Below, piece after piece: positions 45,029 to 57,000 of a DNA stretch of 64,000 nucleotides (positions are counted from its first letter, which is position 1; the number at the start of each line of letters is the position of its first letter). Made by a program: the position numbers and the translations under genes. This DNA comes from Globodera rostochiensis (taxonomy: Eukaryota > Nematoda > Chromadorea > Rhabditida > Heteroderidae), in assembly GCA_018350325.1 (NCBI GenBank), contig JAEVLN010000042.1, positions 1 through 64,000 of the forward strand. The letters run 5' to 3'. The notes below the pieces were generated by a model. The model was given only the letters and a program-made list of their open reading frames with translations, was not told where the DNA came from and did not search any database.

Positions 45029-48000
45029 TCAAGCCTTGGCTACATCAATGGATCGGTTGATCAGCGATTTTGTGGAGTAATAGGAGGACAAATAATAGCT
45101 AAAAATGAATGGTTTTGAAAGAGTAATTTGCCATAATTACTTCAACAACGAAAAAACTTACGTCCAATAACAAGCGTTGAAAAGTGCGAAAGCCTAAAGT
45201 TTAAAATTTTAATCATAATCATTGACGAATTGCCCAAAGGCATGCTCTCTCGACCATCTTGGCACTAAAAGCGCGAAAGTTGGCATCAATAATCCTCGAG
45301 AGTCTTGATCAAAGGCTCAAGAGTCTTGATTGAAGGCTCGAGAGTCTTGATCGAAGTTCGAGTCTTCGAGAGTCTTGTTTGATGACTCGAGTCTTGATTA
45401 GGCTCGAGAGTTTTGTTTGATGACTCGAGAGTCTTGATTGAAGGCTCGAGAGTCTTGTTTGATGACTCGAGAGACTTGATTGAAGGCTCGAGAGTCTTGA
45501 TTGAAGGCTCGAGAGTCTTGATTGAAAGGCTCGAGAGTCCCACCGTTGGGAATGCAAAGCTGGAGAAGCGATCAACAGCACTGCCCAACTCTGAAGAGGG
45601 CTTTTTGGTTTTGGCACCGGCCACGGCAGCGCTGCCACCGGCGGCCGCCTGGGGCTGAAGCGGCACATTTGCTCCGATGCCGTTGTTTGACGGCAAAAAG
45701 GCCGGAATTTCGCCTTCAGGCACCGGCGACAGACTGCCGCCCCGTGTCGACTGCGATTTGTTGCGCGTCAGTTCGCGTGCCGCGTAATCATAGCACAGAT
45801 CAGCCCTAGAGGGGATACGGTGATCAAAATGGTTGTTGAAGCGTACCCCGATCAGTTCAGTGGAGGAAAAGATCTGATCAGTCACTGATCAAATAATATA
45901 AACATCAGGGATGTAACCGGATGCCAAAAAAAAAGTCCGGATCCGAGCCCAATAATGTCCGGAAATCCGGAAAATTTCAAAAATTCCGATCAGTCAGTGA
46001 AGTAAAAGCCTGATCAGTCATCAAATAACATAAACATCAGGGATATAACGAATGCCAAAAAAAGTCCGGGCCGGGCCCAAAAATGTCCGAAAGTCCGAAA
46101 AATTTCCCCGATCAGTCAGCGGAAAGCTCTGATCAGTCAGTCAGTGGAGAAAAAGCTATGATCAGTTAGTGGAGGAAAAGCTCTGATCAGTTAGTGGAGG
46201 AAAAGCTCTGATTAGTTAGTGGAAGAAAAGCTCTGATTAGTTAGTGGAAGAAAAGCTCTGATCAGTTAGTGGAGGAAAAGTTCTGATCAGTCAGTGGAAG
46301 AAAAGCTCTGATCAGTTAGTGGAGGAAAAGCTCTGATTAGTTAGTGGAAGAAAAGGTGGAAGAAAAGCTCTGATCAGTTAGTGGAGGAAAAGTTCTGATC
46401 AGTCAGTGGAAGAAAAGCTCTGATCAGTCAGTGGAGAAAAAGCTCTGATCAGTTAGTGGAGGAAAAGTTCTGATCAGTCAGTCAGTGGAGAAAAAGCACT
46501 GATTTGTCAGTGGAAGAAAAGCTCTGATCAGTCAGTGGAGAAAAAGCTCTGATCAGTCAGTGGAGAAAAAGCTCTGATCAGTCAGTGGAGAAAAAGCACT
46601 AATTAGTCAGTGGAGGAAAAGCTCTGATCAATCAGTCAGTGGAGAAAAAGCACTAATCAGTCAGTGGAGGAATAGCTCTGATCAGTCAGTGGAGAAACAG
46701 CTCTGATCAGTCAGTGGAGAAAAAGCTTTGATCAGTTAGTGGAGGAAACGCTCTGATCAGCTCTGATCAGTCAGTGAAGGAAAAGCTCTGATCAGCTCTG
46801 ATCAGTCAGTGACCAAGACCACCTCGTCGATCGACGCCGCTTCATCAGCTCCGAAAATGCAATTGCGCCCGCATTTGTGGTGATGGAAGCGCGTGCCAAC
46901 AAATTGCCAACCGCCGACAGACGCCGCCGGCGCTGTTTTTGGTCCTCCAATTTGTCGTTGTACGCCACCACAGCCAACTCGACCAAAGCGGCCAAAAAAT
47001 AAGCAAAAAAATTCAATTTTTTTCAGCAATTAGCCACCGCCCGACTTTTCCTAGAGCTTAAAAATGGCTTAAAAAGAGTGCCTGTTTGGGCTTAAAATTG
47101 TTAAATTTTTGTTAACAAAAAGCGCTTATTTTTTTTAATTGTTTTTTAATTTTGTTTTGTTTTTGCCCGTTGGCGCTTAAATTTGAAAAGCTTACAAAAA
47201 TGAAGCCGACGCAGCTGAACATCTTAAAATAGAACAAATGTCATTGAAATATGCACCAAAATGCAAAATATGCACATAAAATGAAAAAATATGTCACATA
47301 AATTTTTCCAAATTCAATATAAAATTTCCCAAAAAATTCATCAATAGAGATGGAGGGGATTAGGTACTTAAATAGGTGCTTAAAAAGTAGAGCCCGGACT
47401 GGACCTGGGTCCAGATTTTATTAAATAATTCCCTATATAAGAAATTTCTACCCCCTGAGTTCACTTAAAAAGAAAAAACTTTCGAACCAGGCGTCGGATC
47501 AAAAAACTGTTTTTACAACACCCCCCATTTTTTGGGGTGCCCGATATGGGAAAAATATAGAATCAAAGTTAGGTTCAGGCATTTTCGAGAAAAGCCCGAA
47601 AAATGGTCGAAAAATGCACAAATTTTTTGACCACCCCTCACTTTTTAGTTCCCAGCTTTGCGGGGAGTACCCAAACCGTTGATGGAATGTTTTAGAGGGC
47701 AAAACTAGGCACCCTGGGCTATCCAGTGAGCTATCGTGTGTTCTGATCAGACAAGTCTGAAGACAGATATGCGTGCAACAAAATCGAAAAATCTTCGAAA
47801 AAGGAAAACGGGTTGGGGTTGGTGAGGGAAAAATAAGTGGATTTTGTGTTGACATTGTTGGTGTAGTGGTTAAGCACTATGTTTTCGTTGGTGATTGTGT
47901 GGGATCAATTCCCGAGTGCCAAAATTATTTTTTCTTTTAATTATATTTGAAATCAAAATGTTTTTAAAGACAAGTTTTTTATTTAAAAATAAAATTTTTT

Positions 48001-51000
48001 TTTTTAAATAAAATTTTAAGAAAAACATTAAAAGAAATAAAGAGAATCGTGGAGGTAAGGGGGGGGGGGGGGGAAGAAAGAATAAAATGGAGGGAAGGTA
48101 AAAGGAGAGGAAAGGAGGGGAGGGAGGAGGGGGAAGGAAGAGAGGAAGAACGCAAGAGGAGAACTGAAGGGAAGAAATGAAAGGAAGTAAAGAAGAGAGC
48201 AAAAAAGGTGAGGGGAAGAAAGCGGAGGAGAAGAGAGGATTGGAAGAAAGGAACTGAAAGAAGGAACGGAAGGAATGAACGAAATGAACGGAAGGAAGAA
48301 AGGAAGAGAAGAAGGGAGGTGAGGAAGGGAGGGAAGGAAGAGAGGGAAAAAGGTGAACGGAAGAAAGGAAGGAAAGCCAGGAAAAAAGGTGAGCGGGGGG
48401 AAAGGAAGGAGATGAAGAGAAGGAAGAAAGGAAGGGAAGAAGGGAGGGAAGGAAGGAAGGGAAGGAGAGAGGAAAAAAGGTGAGCCGATGAAAGGAAGAG
48501 CTAAACGGAAGAGAAGAGAGGAATGGAAGGAACGCAAAGGAAGAAAGGAAGAAAAGTAGGGAGGTGAGGAAGAGAGGGAAGGAAGAGAAGAAAAAAGGTG
48601 AGCGGAGGAAAGGAAGAGATGAACGGAAGGGAAAGAGGAATTGAAGAAAGGAACGAAGAAAGGAAGAAAAGATGGGAGGTGAGGAAGGAAGGAAAGGAAG
48701 CGAGGAAAAAAGGTGAGAGGAGGAAAGGAAGAGATAAACGTGAAGGAAGGAACGAAATGAACGGAAGGAAGAAAGGAAGAGAAGAAGGGAGGTGAGGAAG
48801 GGAAGGAAGGCCGAGGAAAAAAAGGTGAGGAAAGAAGGGAAGCCAGGAAAAAAGGTGAGCGAGGTGAAAGGAAGAGATGAACGGAAGAAAGAGATGAACG
48901 GAAGGAAGAAAGGAAGAGAAGAAGGGAGGTGAGAAGGGAGGGAAGGAAGAGAGGGAAAAAAGGTGAGGAAGGAAGGGAAGCCAGGAAAAATGCTGAGCGG
49001 AGGGAAAGAAAGAGATGAACGGAAGAAAGAGGGAAATGGAAGAAAGGAACAGAAGGATTGAAGAGATGAACGGAAGTAAGAAAGGATGGAGAAGAAGGGA
49101 GGTGAGGAAGGGAGGGAAGGAAGAGAAGAAGGGAGGTGAGGAAGGGAGGGAAGGAAGAGAGGAAAAAGGTGAGGGGGAGGAAATGAAGAGAGGAAAGGAG
49201 GGGAGGAAGGAAGGGAAGGTGGAGGAAAGGAAGAGAGGAAAGGAGATGAGGTGGAGGAAAGGAAGACAGGAAAGGAGGAAAGAAAGGCAGGGAACGCGGA
49301 GGAAAGGAAAAGATGAACGGAAGAGAAGATAGAAAATTAAGAGAGAAAAGGAGGGGAGGAAGGAAGGGAAGGTGGAGGAAGGGAAGAGAGGAAAGGAGGG
49401 GGAAAGGTGGAGGAAAGGAAGAGAGGAAAGGAGGGAGGAAGGAAGGAAAGGTGGAGGAACGGAAGAGAGGAAAGGAGATGAGATGGAAGAAAGGAAGAGA
49501 GGAAAGGAGATGAGGTGGAGGAAAGGAAGAGAGGAAAGGAAAAGATGAACGAAGAGAAGATAGAAAATTAAGAGAGAACAGGAGTTCAGGTGGAGGAAAG
49601 GAAGAGAGGAAAGGAGATGAGGTAGAGGAAAGGAAGAGAGGAAAGAAGGAGGAAGATGAAGAGAGGGAGGGAGGTGAGGTGGAGGAAAGGAAGGAGCAAA
49701 GGAAGGAGGAAAGGAGGGGAGGAAAGAAAGTGATGGAGATGACATAAATATCGGAGTGGATCTCTACTGAAATCTCTCGCTATTACCTTAAATCTCTGTC
49801 CTTTCCTCCCCCAATTTCTCCTAAATCTCTGTATTGTTCTTTCTTTGATTTTTTCCCCATTTAATAGGATTTAAAAAGACTAAAAGGGTAATGTGAAAAG
49901 GGGAAAATGCCAAAAGGGAAAGTTTAAAAGGGGAAAATGTCAAAAGCCAAAGGGAAAAATACCGCGCGAAGCGCGTCTAGGCTCAGTGTTAAAATCGCCT
50001 TGGCGATTTCAGTACTAAAAAAGGATTTCTTAATTCACAGTGCCCACCGGGCACTGGTTCCCTATATAATAAGATTCTACCCCCTTTTTACACTTTTTTT
50101 GGAATAACTTTTGAACCAGGGGTCGGATCAAAAAATTGTTTTCCCAACACCCCCCATAGTTTGGGGTTGCCGATCTAGGGACGGTGTAGAATCCAAGTTT
50201 GGGTTAGGCATTTTCGAGAAAATCCCGAAAAATGGTCAAAAAATGGCCAAAATTTTTTGACCACCCCTCACTGTTTGGCTCCCAGCTCGGCGGGGAGTAC
50301 CCTAACCGTTGATGGAATGTTTTGGAGGGCAAAACTAGACTATCTGGGCTTTCCAATGAGCTATCAGGCGTTCTGATCAGACAAGTCTGAAGACAGATAT
50401 GCGTGCAACAAAAATCAAAAAATGTTCGAAAAAGGAAACGGGTTGGGGTTGGTGAGGGAGGAATAAGGAGAATTTGTGTTGACATGGTTGGTGTAGTGGT
50501 TAAGCACTTGGCTTGCATTGGTTATTGTGTGGGATCATTTCCCGAGTGCAAAAATTAGTTTTTTAATAATTAATATTAAATTAAAAATATTTTAAAGTCA
50601 AGTTTTTTATTTAAAAATAAAAATTTTTTTAAAAATAATATTTTAAGAAAAAAAACATTAAAAGAAAGAAAGAGCATAATGGAGGTAATGGGGGAGGGAA
50701 GAAAGAATAAAATGGAGAGAAGGTAAAAAGGAAAGGAAAGGAGCGGAGGGGGGAGGAAGAGAAGTTAGGGGGAAGAACGCAAGAGGAGAACGGAAGGGAA
50801 GAAAAGAAGGGAGGTGAGGAAGAGAGGGAAAGAAGAGAAGAAAAAAGGTGATCGGAGGAAAGGAAGAAATGAACGGAAGAGAAGAGAGGAATTGAAGAAA
50901 GGAACGAAGAAAGGAAGAAAAGAAGGGAGGTGAGGAAGGAAGGAAAGGAAGCGAGGAAAAAAGGTGAGGGGAGGAAAGGAAGAAATGCACGTGAAGGAAT

Positions 51001-54000
51001 GAACGAGATGAACGCAAGGAAGAAAGGAAGAGAAGAAAGGAGGTGAGGAAGAGAGGGAAGGCCGAGGAAAAAAAGGTGAGGAAGGGAGGGAAGGAAGAGA
51101 GGAAAAAAAGGTGAGGAAGGAAGGAAGGGAAGCCAGGAAAAAAGGTGAGCGGGGAGAAAGGAAGAGATGAACGGAAGGAAGAAAGGAAGAGAAGAAGGGA
51201 GGTGAGGAAGGGAGGGAAGGAAGGAAGAGAGGAAAAAGAGGTGAGGAAGGAAGGAAGGGAAACCAGGAAAAAAGGTGAGCGGAGGGAAAGGAAGAGATGA
51301 ACGGAAGAAAGAGATGAACGGAAGGTAGACAAGAAGGGAGGAAAGGAAGAGAGGAAAAAGGTGAGGAGAAGAAAGGAAAAGATGTACGTAAGAAAAGAGG
51401 GAAAAGGAAGAGAGGAACGGAAGAGATCAACGGAAGGAAAGAAGAGATGAACGGAAAGAAGAAAGGAAGAGAAGAAGTGAGGTGAGGAAGGGATGGAAGG
51501 AAGAAAGGTGAGCGGAAGAAAGGAAGAGATGAACGGAAGAGAAGAGAGGAATTGAAAAAAGGTGGAGGTAAGGTGGAGGAAAGGAAGAGAGGAAAGGAAG
51601 AGAGGAAAGGAGGGGAGGAAGGAAGGGAAGGCCGAGGAAAAAAAGGTGAGGAAGGGAGGGAAGGAAGAGAGGAAAAAAAGGTGAGGAAGGAAGGAAGGGA
51701 AGCCAGGAAAAAAGGTGAGCGGGGAGAAAGGAAGAGATGAACGGAAGAAAGAGCTGAACGGAAGGAAGAAAGGAAGAGAAGAAGGGAGGTGAGGAAGGGA
51801 GGGAAGGAAGGAAGAGAGGAAAAAGAGGTGAGGAAGGAAGGAAGGGAAACCAGGAAAAAAGGTGAGCGGAGGGAAAGGAAGAGAGGAACGGAAAAGATCA
51901 ACGGAAGGAAAGAAGAGATGAACGGAAAGAAGAAAGGAAGAGAAGAAGTGAGGTGAGGAAGGGAGGGAAGGAAGGAAGAGAGGAAAAAGAGGTGAGGAAG
52001 GAAGGAAGGGAAACCAGGAAAAAAGGTGAGCGGAGGGAAAGGAAGAGATGAACGGAAGAAAGAGATGAACGGAAGGTAGACAAGAAGGGAGGAAAGGAAG
52101 AGAGGAAAAAGGTGAGGAGAAGAAAGGAAAAGATGTACGTAAGAAAAGAGGGAAAAGGAAGAGAGGAACGGAAGAGATCAACGGAAGGAAAGAAGAGATG
52201 AACGGAAAGAAGAAAGGAAGAGAAGAAGTGAGGTGAGGAAGGGATGGAAGGAAGAAAGGTGAGCGGAAGAAAGGAAGAGATGAACGGAAGAGAAGAGAGG
52301 AATTGAAAAAAGGTGGAGGTAAGGTGGAGGAAAGGAAGAGAGGAAAGGAAGAGAAGAAAGGAGGGGAGGAAGGAAGGGAAGGCCGAGGAAAAAAAGGTGA
52401 GGAAGGGAGGGAAGGAAGAGAGGAAAAAAAGGTGAGGAAGGAAGGAAGGGAAGCCAGGAAAAAAGGTGAGCGGGGAGAAAGGAAGAGATGAACGGAAGAA
52501 AGAGCTGAACGGAAGGAAGAAAGGAAGAGAAGAAGGGAGGTGAGGAAGGGAGGGAAGGAAGGAAGAGAGGAAAAAGAGGTGAGGAAGGAAGGAAGGGAAA
52601 CCAGGAAAAAAGGTGAGCGGAGGGAAAGGAAGAGAGGAACGGAAAAGATCAACGGAAGGAAAGAAGAGATGAACGGAAAGAAGAAAGGAAGAGAAGAAGT
52701 GAGGTGAGGAAGGGAGGGAAGGAAGGAAGAGAGGAAAAAGAGGTGAGGAAGGAAGGAAGGGAAACCAGGAAAAAAGGTGAGCGGAGGGAAAGGAAGAGAT
52801 GAACGGAAGAAAGAGATGAACGGAAGGAAGACAAGAAGGGAGGAAAGGAAGAGAGGAAAAAGGTGAGGAGAGGAAAGGAAAAGATGAACGTAAGAAAAGA
52901 GGGGAAAGGAAGAGAGGAACGGAAGAGATCAACGGAAGGAAAGAAGAGATGAACGGAAAGAAGAAAGGAAGAGAAGAAGTGAGGTGAGGAAGGGATGGAT
53001 GGAAGGAAGAAAGGTGAGCGGAAGAAAGGAAGAGATGAACGGAAGAGAAGAGAGGAATTGAAAAAAGGTGGAGGTAAGGTGGAGTAAAGGAAGAGAGGAA
53101 AGGAGATGAGGTGGAGGAAAGGAAGAGAGGAAAGGAGGGGAGGAAGGAAGGGAAGGCCGAGGAAAAAAAAGGTGAGGAAGGGAGGGAAGGAAGAGAGGAA
53201 AAAAAGGTGAGGAAGGAAGGAAGGGAAGCCAGGAAAAAAGTGAGCGGGGAGAAAGGAAGAGATGAACGGAAGAAAGAGCTGAACGGAAGGAAGAAAGGAA
53301 GAGAAGAAGGGAGGTGAGGAAGGGAGGGAAGGAAGGAAGAGAGGAAAAAGAGGTGAGGAAGGAAGGAAGGGAAATTTAAACAAACTAACAAATGAAGAAA
53401 AAGAAGTGAGGGGGGGGGGAAAGGAAGAGATGAACGGAGGGGAAGAAAGGAATAGAAGAAGGAAGGTGAGATAGACGAAAAAGATGAATGGAAGAGAAGA
53501 AAGGAAGAGAGGAGGGAGGAGGGGGGGGGGGGGGGTGTTGAAGACGGATGTGGCGAACTGCATGGAGGAAAGTAAGAGATGCACCGGAAGGTAAGAAAGG
53601 ATGAGAGGGGAGGTGAGGAGTGGTAAACAAATTTGCTAATTATTCGACCATTTTTCGGGATTTTGTCGAGAATGCATGAACCTTACTGCAAAAACATTAA
53701 ATCTCTAAGTGGATCTTTACTGAAATCTCTCCATATTTCCCTAAATCTCTGTGCTTTTCTCCCCCAATATCTCCTAAAACTCTGTATTGTTCTTTCTTTG
53801 ATTTTTTCCCCATTTAATAGGATTTAAAAGGCTAAAAGAGTAATGTGAAAAAGGGAAAATGCCAAAAGGGAAAATAAAAGGGAAAAATGTCAAAAAGTCG
53901 ACAAAAAGAAAATTGCCGCGCGAAGCGCGCCTAGGCTCAGTGTTAAAATCGCCTTGGCGATTTCAATACCAAGAAATTTTAAAAAACAGTGCCCACCGGG

Positions 54001-57000
54001 CACTGGTTTTATAAATCGGAAATTTAGGCATTTTGTTCTGTTTTCTAAAATTTTTTGGGTTTTGTCAACCCAAAAAATCCCAAAAAAATTTTTTGGTTTT
54101 GGTTTTGGGTCCAAGTTTCCGATCTCTAATTATTAGTCCATGTAAAACCAAGTCCAGGTCCAGGCCTAGGATTTTTCAAATTTTCCGAGCTCTATTAAAA
54201 AGTGCCAAAATAAGTAATAAAAAGTGCCAAAATTGGGGGTTTAAATGCAAATATATGCATGTGCATATAATTATACTCCCTAATTATTACCCAAAGATCG
54301 ATGGCTTTCACATAGCTCGCCTGAGGGGATGCGCAAAAAACAAAATTAATTAGTTTTAAAAGCACAATGCCTTTGGCAATGTCCGGACAATTGTTCCAAA
54401 TTGAAAAGTCAGTGCCATCAGAGAACTGAGAAGGGATTTTAAATTTTTTTTTTTTAATTTTAAAATTCAACTTACCTAACGGAAAGCGTGATGCGCGCGG
54501 GCAGCGCACGCGTGTCCATCCAAAATGCGATCCAACTGAAACAAATTGCCCGATTCATTTAAAACCGGCCGACAGATTCCATTTTCTTGATTTATTTGTA
54601 CATTTTGGCGACAATAATTTAAATGATCAAACCCAAAAACTTTAAATTGATTTATTAATGCAGTTATTCAACTAATTGACTTTGTTTAGACCGGAGAGAA
54701 AAAGGAATTTCGACTCTCGGGTCGAGGGTTCAGCATTGCGCCAATGCTCCGGCCGGACCTTTCGAATCACCCGGCAGGGTTCTGTAACCAACCCGAAATT
54801 TTTAAATTTGATTTGGCATTATGTACAATATTTTCAAATCTTCCCAGCTCAGAATTCATAAACGATTCTCACCATAAACGCCATCTTTAAGGGGTGTAAA
54901 AAAGTCTCGTTTTCCGAGACTAGAGACGAGACTCAAGAGCGCGAGACTCTCGCGCATCACTAATGCATATGACTCAGAATACTGTTTCTGTATCTATCGG
55001 TGTTTTACACCCACGACAGAGAGCATACGGTAGCAGTACCTGATGAACACGGATATGTATGTTGGCAAATACATCTGAATGGGGAGTGGGATGGCACTTT
55101 TGGGGGGCGGAGGGCGGGATGGCACTTTTGGGGGGTGGGGGCGGGATGGCATTTTTGCGAGGGCGCCATTGCCAAAACATTTTCTACCTGTAACACGTAG
55201 AAGCCGAACAGCCGGTCGAAGAAAATGCTAACATAGAGACGATGCCAGATGCCGGCAGTGTAATTCTGAAAAATTCAAAACCAAAAATTCTGTGGCCTAA
55301 GCCCCGCGGGGCCAATGCCAAAATTAAAAATGTTGCCTCAATAGTTTTGCCATAAGTGATGTTGATGAGCTTGAAGTCGGGCAAGTTCAGCTCCTCCTTC
55401 ACAATGGAAACGGGCGACCAGGCCAACCAGTCCAGCGTCACTTCCGCAACATTGTAGGAGTAACTGTAGCAAGTTGTACATATGTAGCGTGACCCAAAAG
55501 AGCTTTTGGCGTGTGATCAAATTCCTATTTGGTGATCAGAGTGCAGACCAAGAATCCATCATTTGTATCATTGAACTGCTCGGGGATATGTCCCCAAGTC
55601 CAAGGGGACACCAAAGCCAAATCCCCATCTGTGATCAGAATCGGAGTCCATGCCCGGAATGCACAATTTATATGATAGAACTGCTTGGGGATATGCCCAA
55701 GTCCATTGAACTACTGCTTGAATATGTCCCCAAGTCCAAGGGGATCAAAGCCAAATCCCCATTTGTGATCAGAATCGGAGTCCGGACCGGACGGGATATG
55801 CCCAAGTCCATTGAACTGCTTGAATATGTTCCCAAGTCCAAGGGGACACCCAAAGCCAATAAAACTTTTCGTCAACATTCTGAACGATTCGTTTTAAAAT
55901 TAATTAAGGGTGGCCAAATTGGGTTAAAAGTAGGGTGGCACGGGACCGGGACTTTTGGGAAAAACCGGGACCGGGACTTACCGGGACCAGAAAAACCGGG
56001 ACCGGGACCAAGATTTTCAACCGGGACCGGGACCGGTTCCGGGACCAACCGGGACTTTCCCGACCGGGACCGGGACCTGAAAAAACCGGGAAATCCCGTC
56101 CCGTCCCGGTCCCGGTACCGGTCCCGTGCCACCCTAGTTAAAAGGATTTACTAGAAACTTTGAAAACTTACGACTCAAAGATCAGATCGCATCGGATGCT
56201 GTCCAATGGGAACTTGCGCAGTTCCATGATGCACGGTGCTTCCGAGCGGATACGGTAGTTGAGCCAAGTGGTACCGTTGGGGAAAATCTTTGACAAATTA
56301 TGGGGATTATCGACAATTTAAATAAATTAAAAAGGAATTTACCATTAACAAAATGTTTGGCTTCGGCGAATCGTGCACCTTTGTGGCCTTGGAGTTCACA
56401 ATGCAAACATTCGGAGACCTAAAAAATGGTTAAATTTCGGAGGGTATAACGATCGATCGGAGGGTATAATCGATAACGATCGATCGGAGGGTAGTATAAC
56501 ATCGATCGGAGGGTAGTATAACGATCGATCGGAGGGTAGTATAACGACCGATCGGAGGGTATAACGATCGATCGGAGGGTATAACAATCGATCGCAGGGT
56601 AGTATAACGATCGATCGGATGGTATAACAATCGATCGGAAGGTATAACGATCAGGCCGCGGCATGCCGGGATCGAATCCGATCAATCGGATTCAGCAGCT
56701 CTTACCATAGACGAGGCTCCATGTCATGGTCCAGTGATAGGTTGCGCCGGCACGGATCCAAATGGCCAAACTGCAGTCGCGTGTCCTGCCTAGCAAAGTT
56801 GGCCAAAAACATTTTCACAAAAATTTTTTGAAATCCCCCCGAACACACCAACCAAATTGCACTGATCCAAAAGTCCATGACAAATGTGCCGCTGATGGCC
56901 GAAATGTCGGAGATGTCCTGGATGGTAATCTCCACATCAACGTGCACCGGTGAAGGCTCGGGCAGCGCATTTCTATAATCAAAAAAACATTGTGGTCTCT

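Noticed and set aside
45290..45543. Repeated IKTLEPS peptide continuing from the channel loop exon
   Set aside because: The exon has a donor at 45544 (CCAACG|GTGGGA) that joins in phase to the TM4 exon to give FAFPT-AFALFNACYW. The peptide repeat is an intronic minisatellite read through.
46100..46805. CRISPR-like array of about 25-bp repeats
   Set aside because: The repeats are contiguous, without unique spacers, and the genome is eukaryotic; it is a minisatellite. The same applies to the arrays at 8515, 12820 and 58130.
48028..53584. Very long Ser/Phe/Leu/Pro-rich open reading frames (up to 664 codons) on the minus strand and Lys/Arg/Glu-rich ones on the plus strand
   Set aside because: They are the translation of a purine-only tandem repeat, which by composition has few stops. 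No start context, splice logic or domain supports them, and they lie inside a channel intron.
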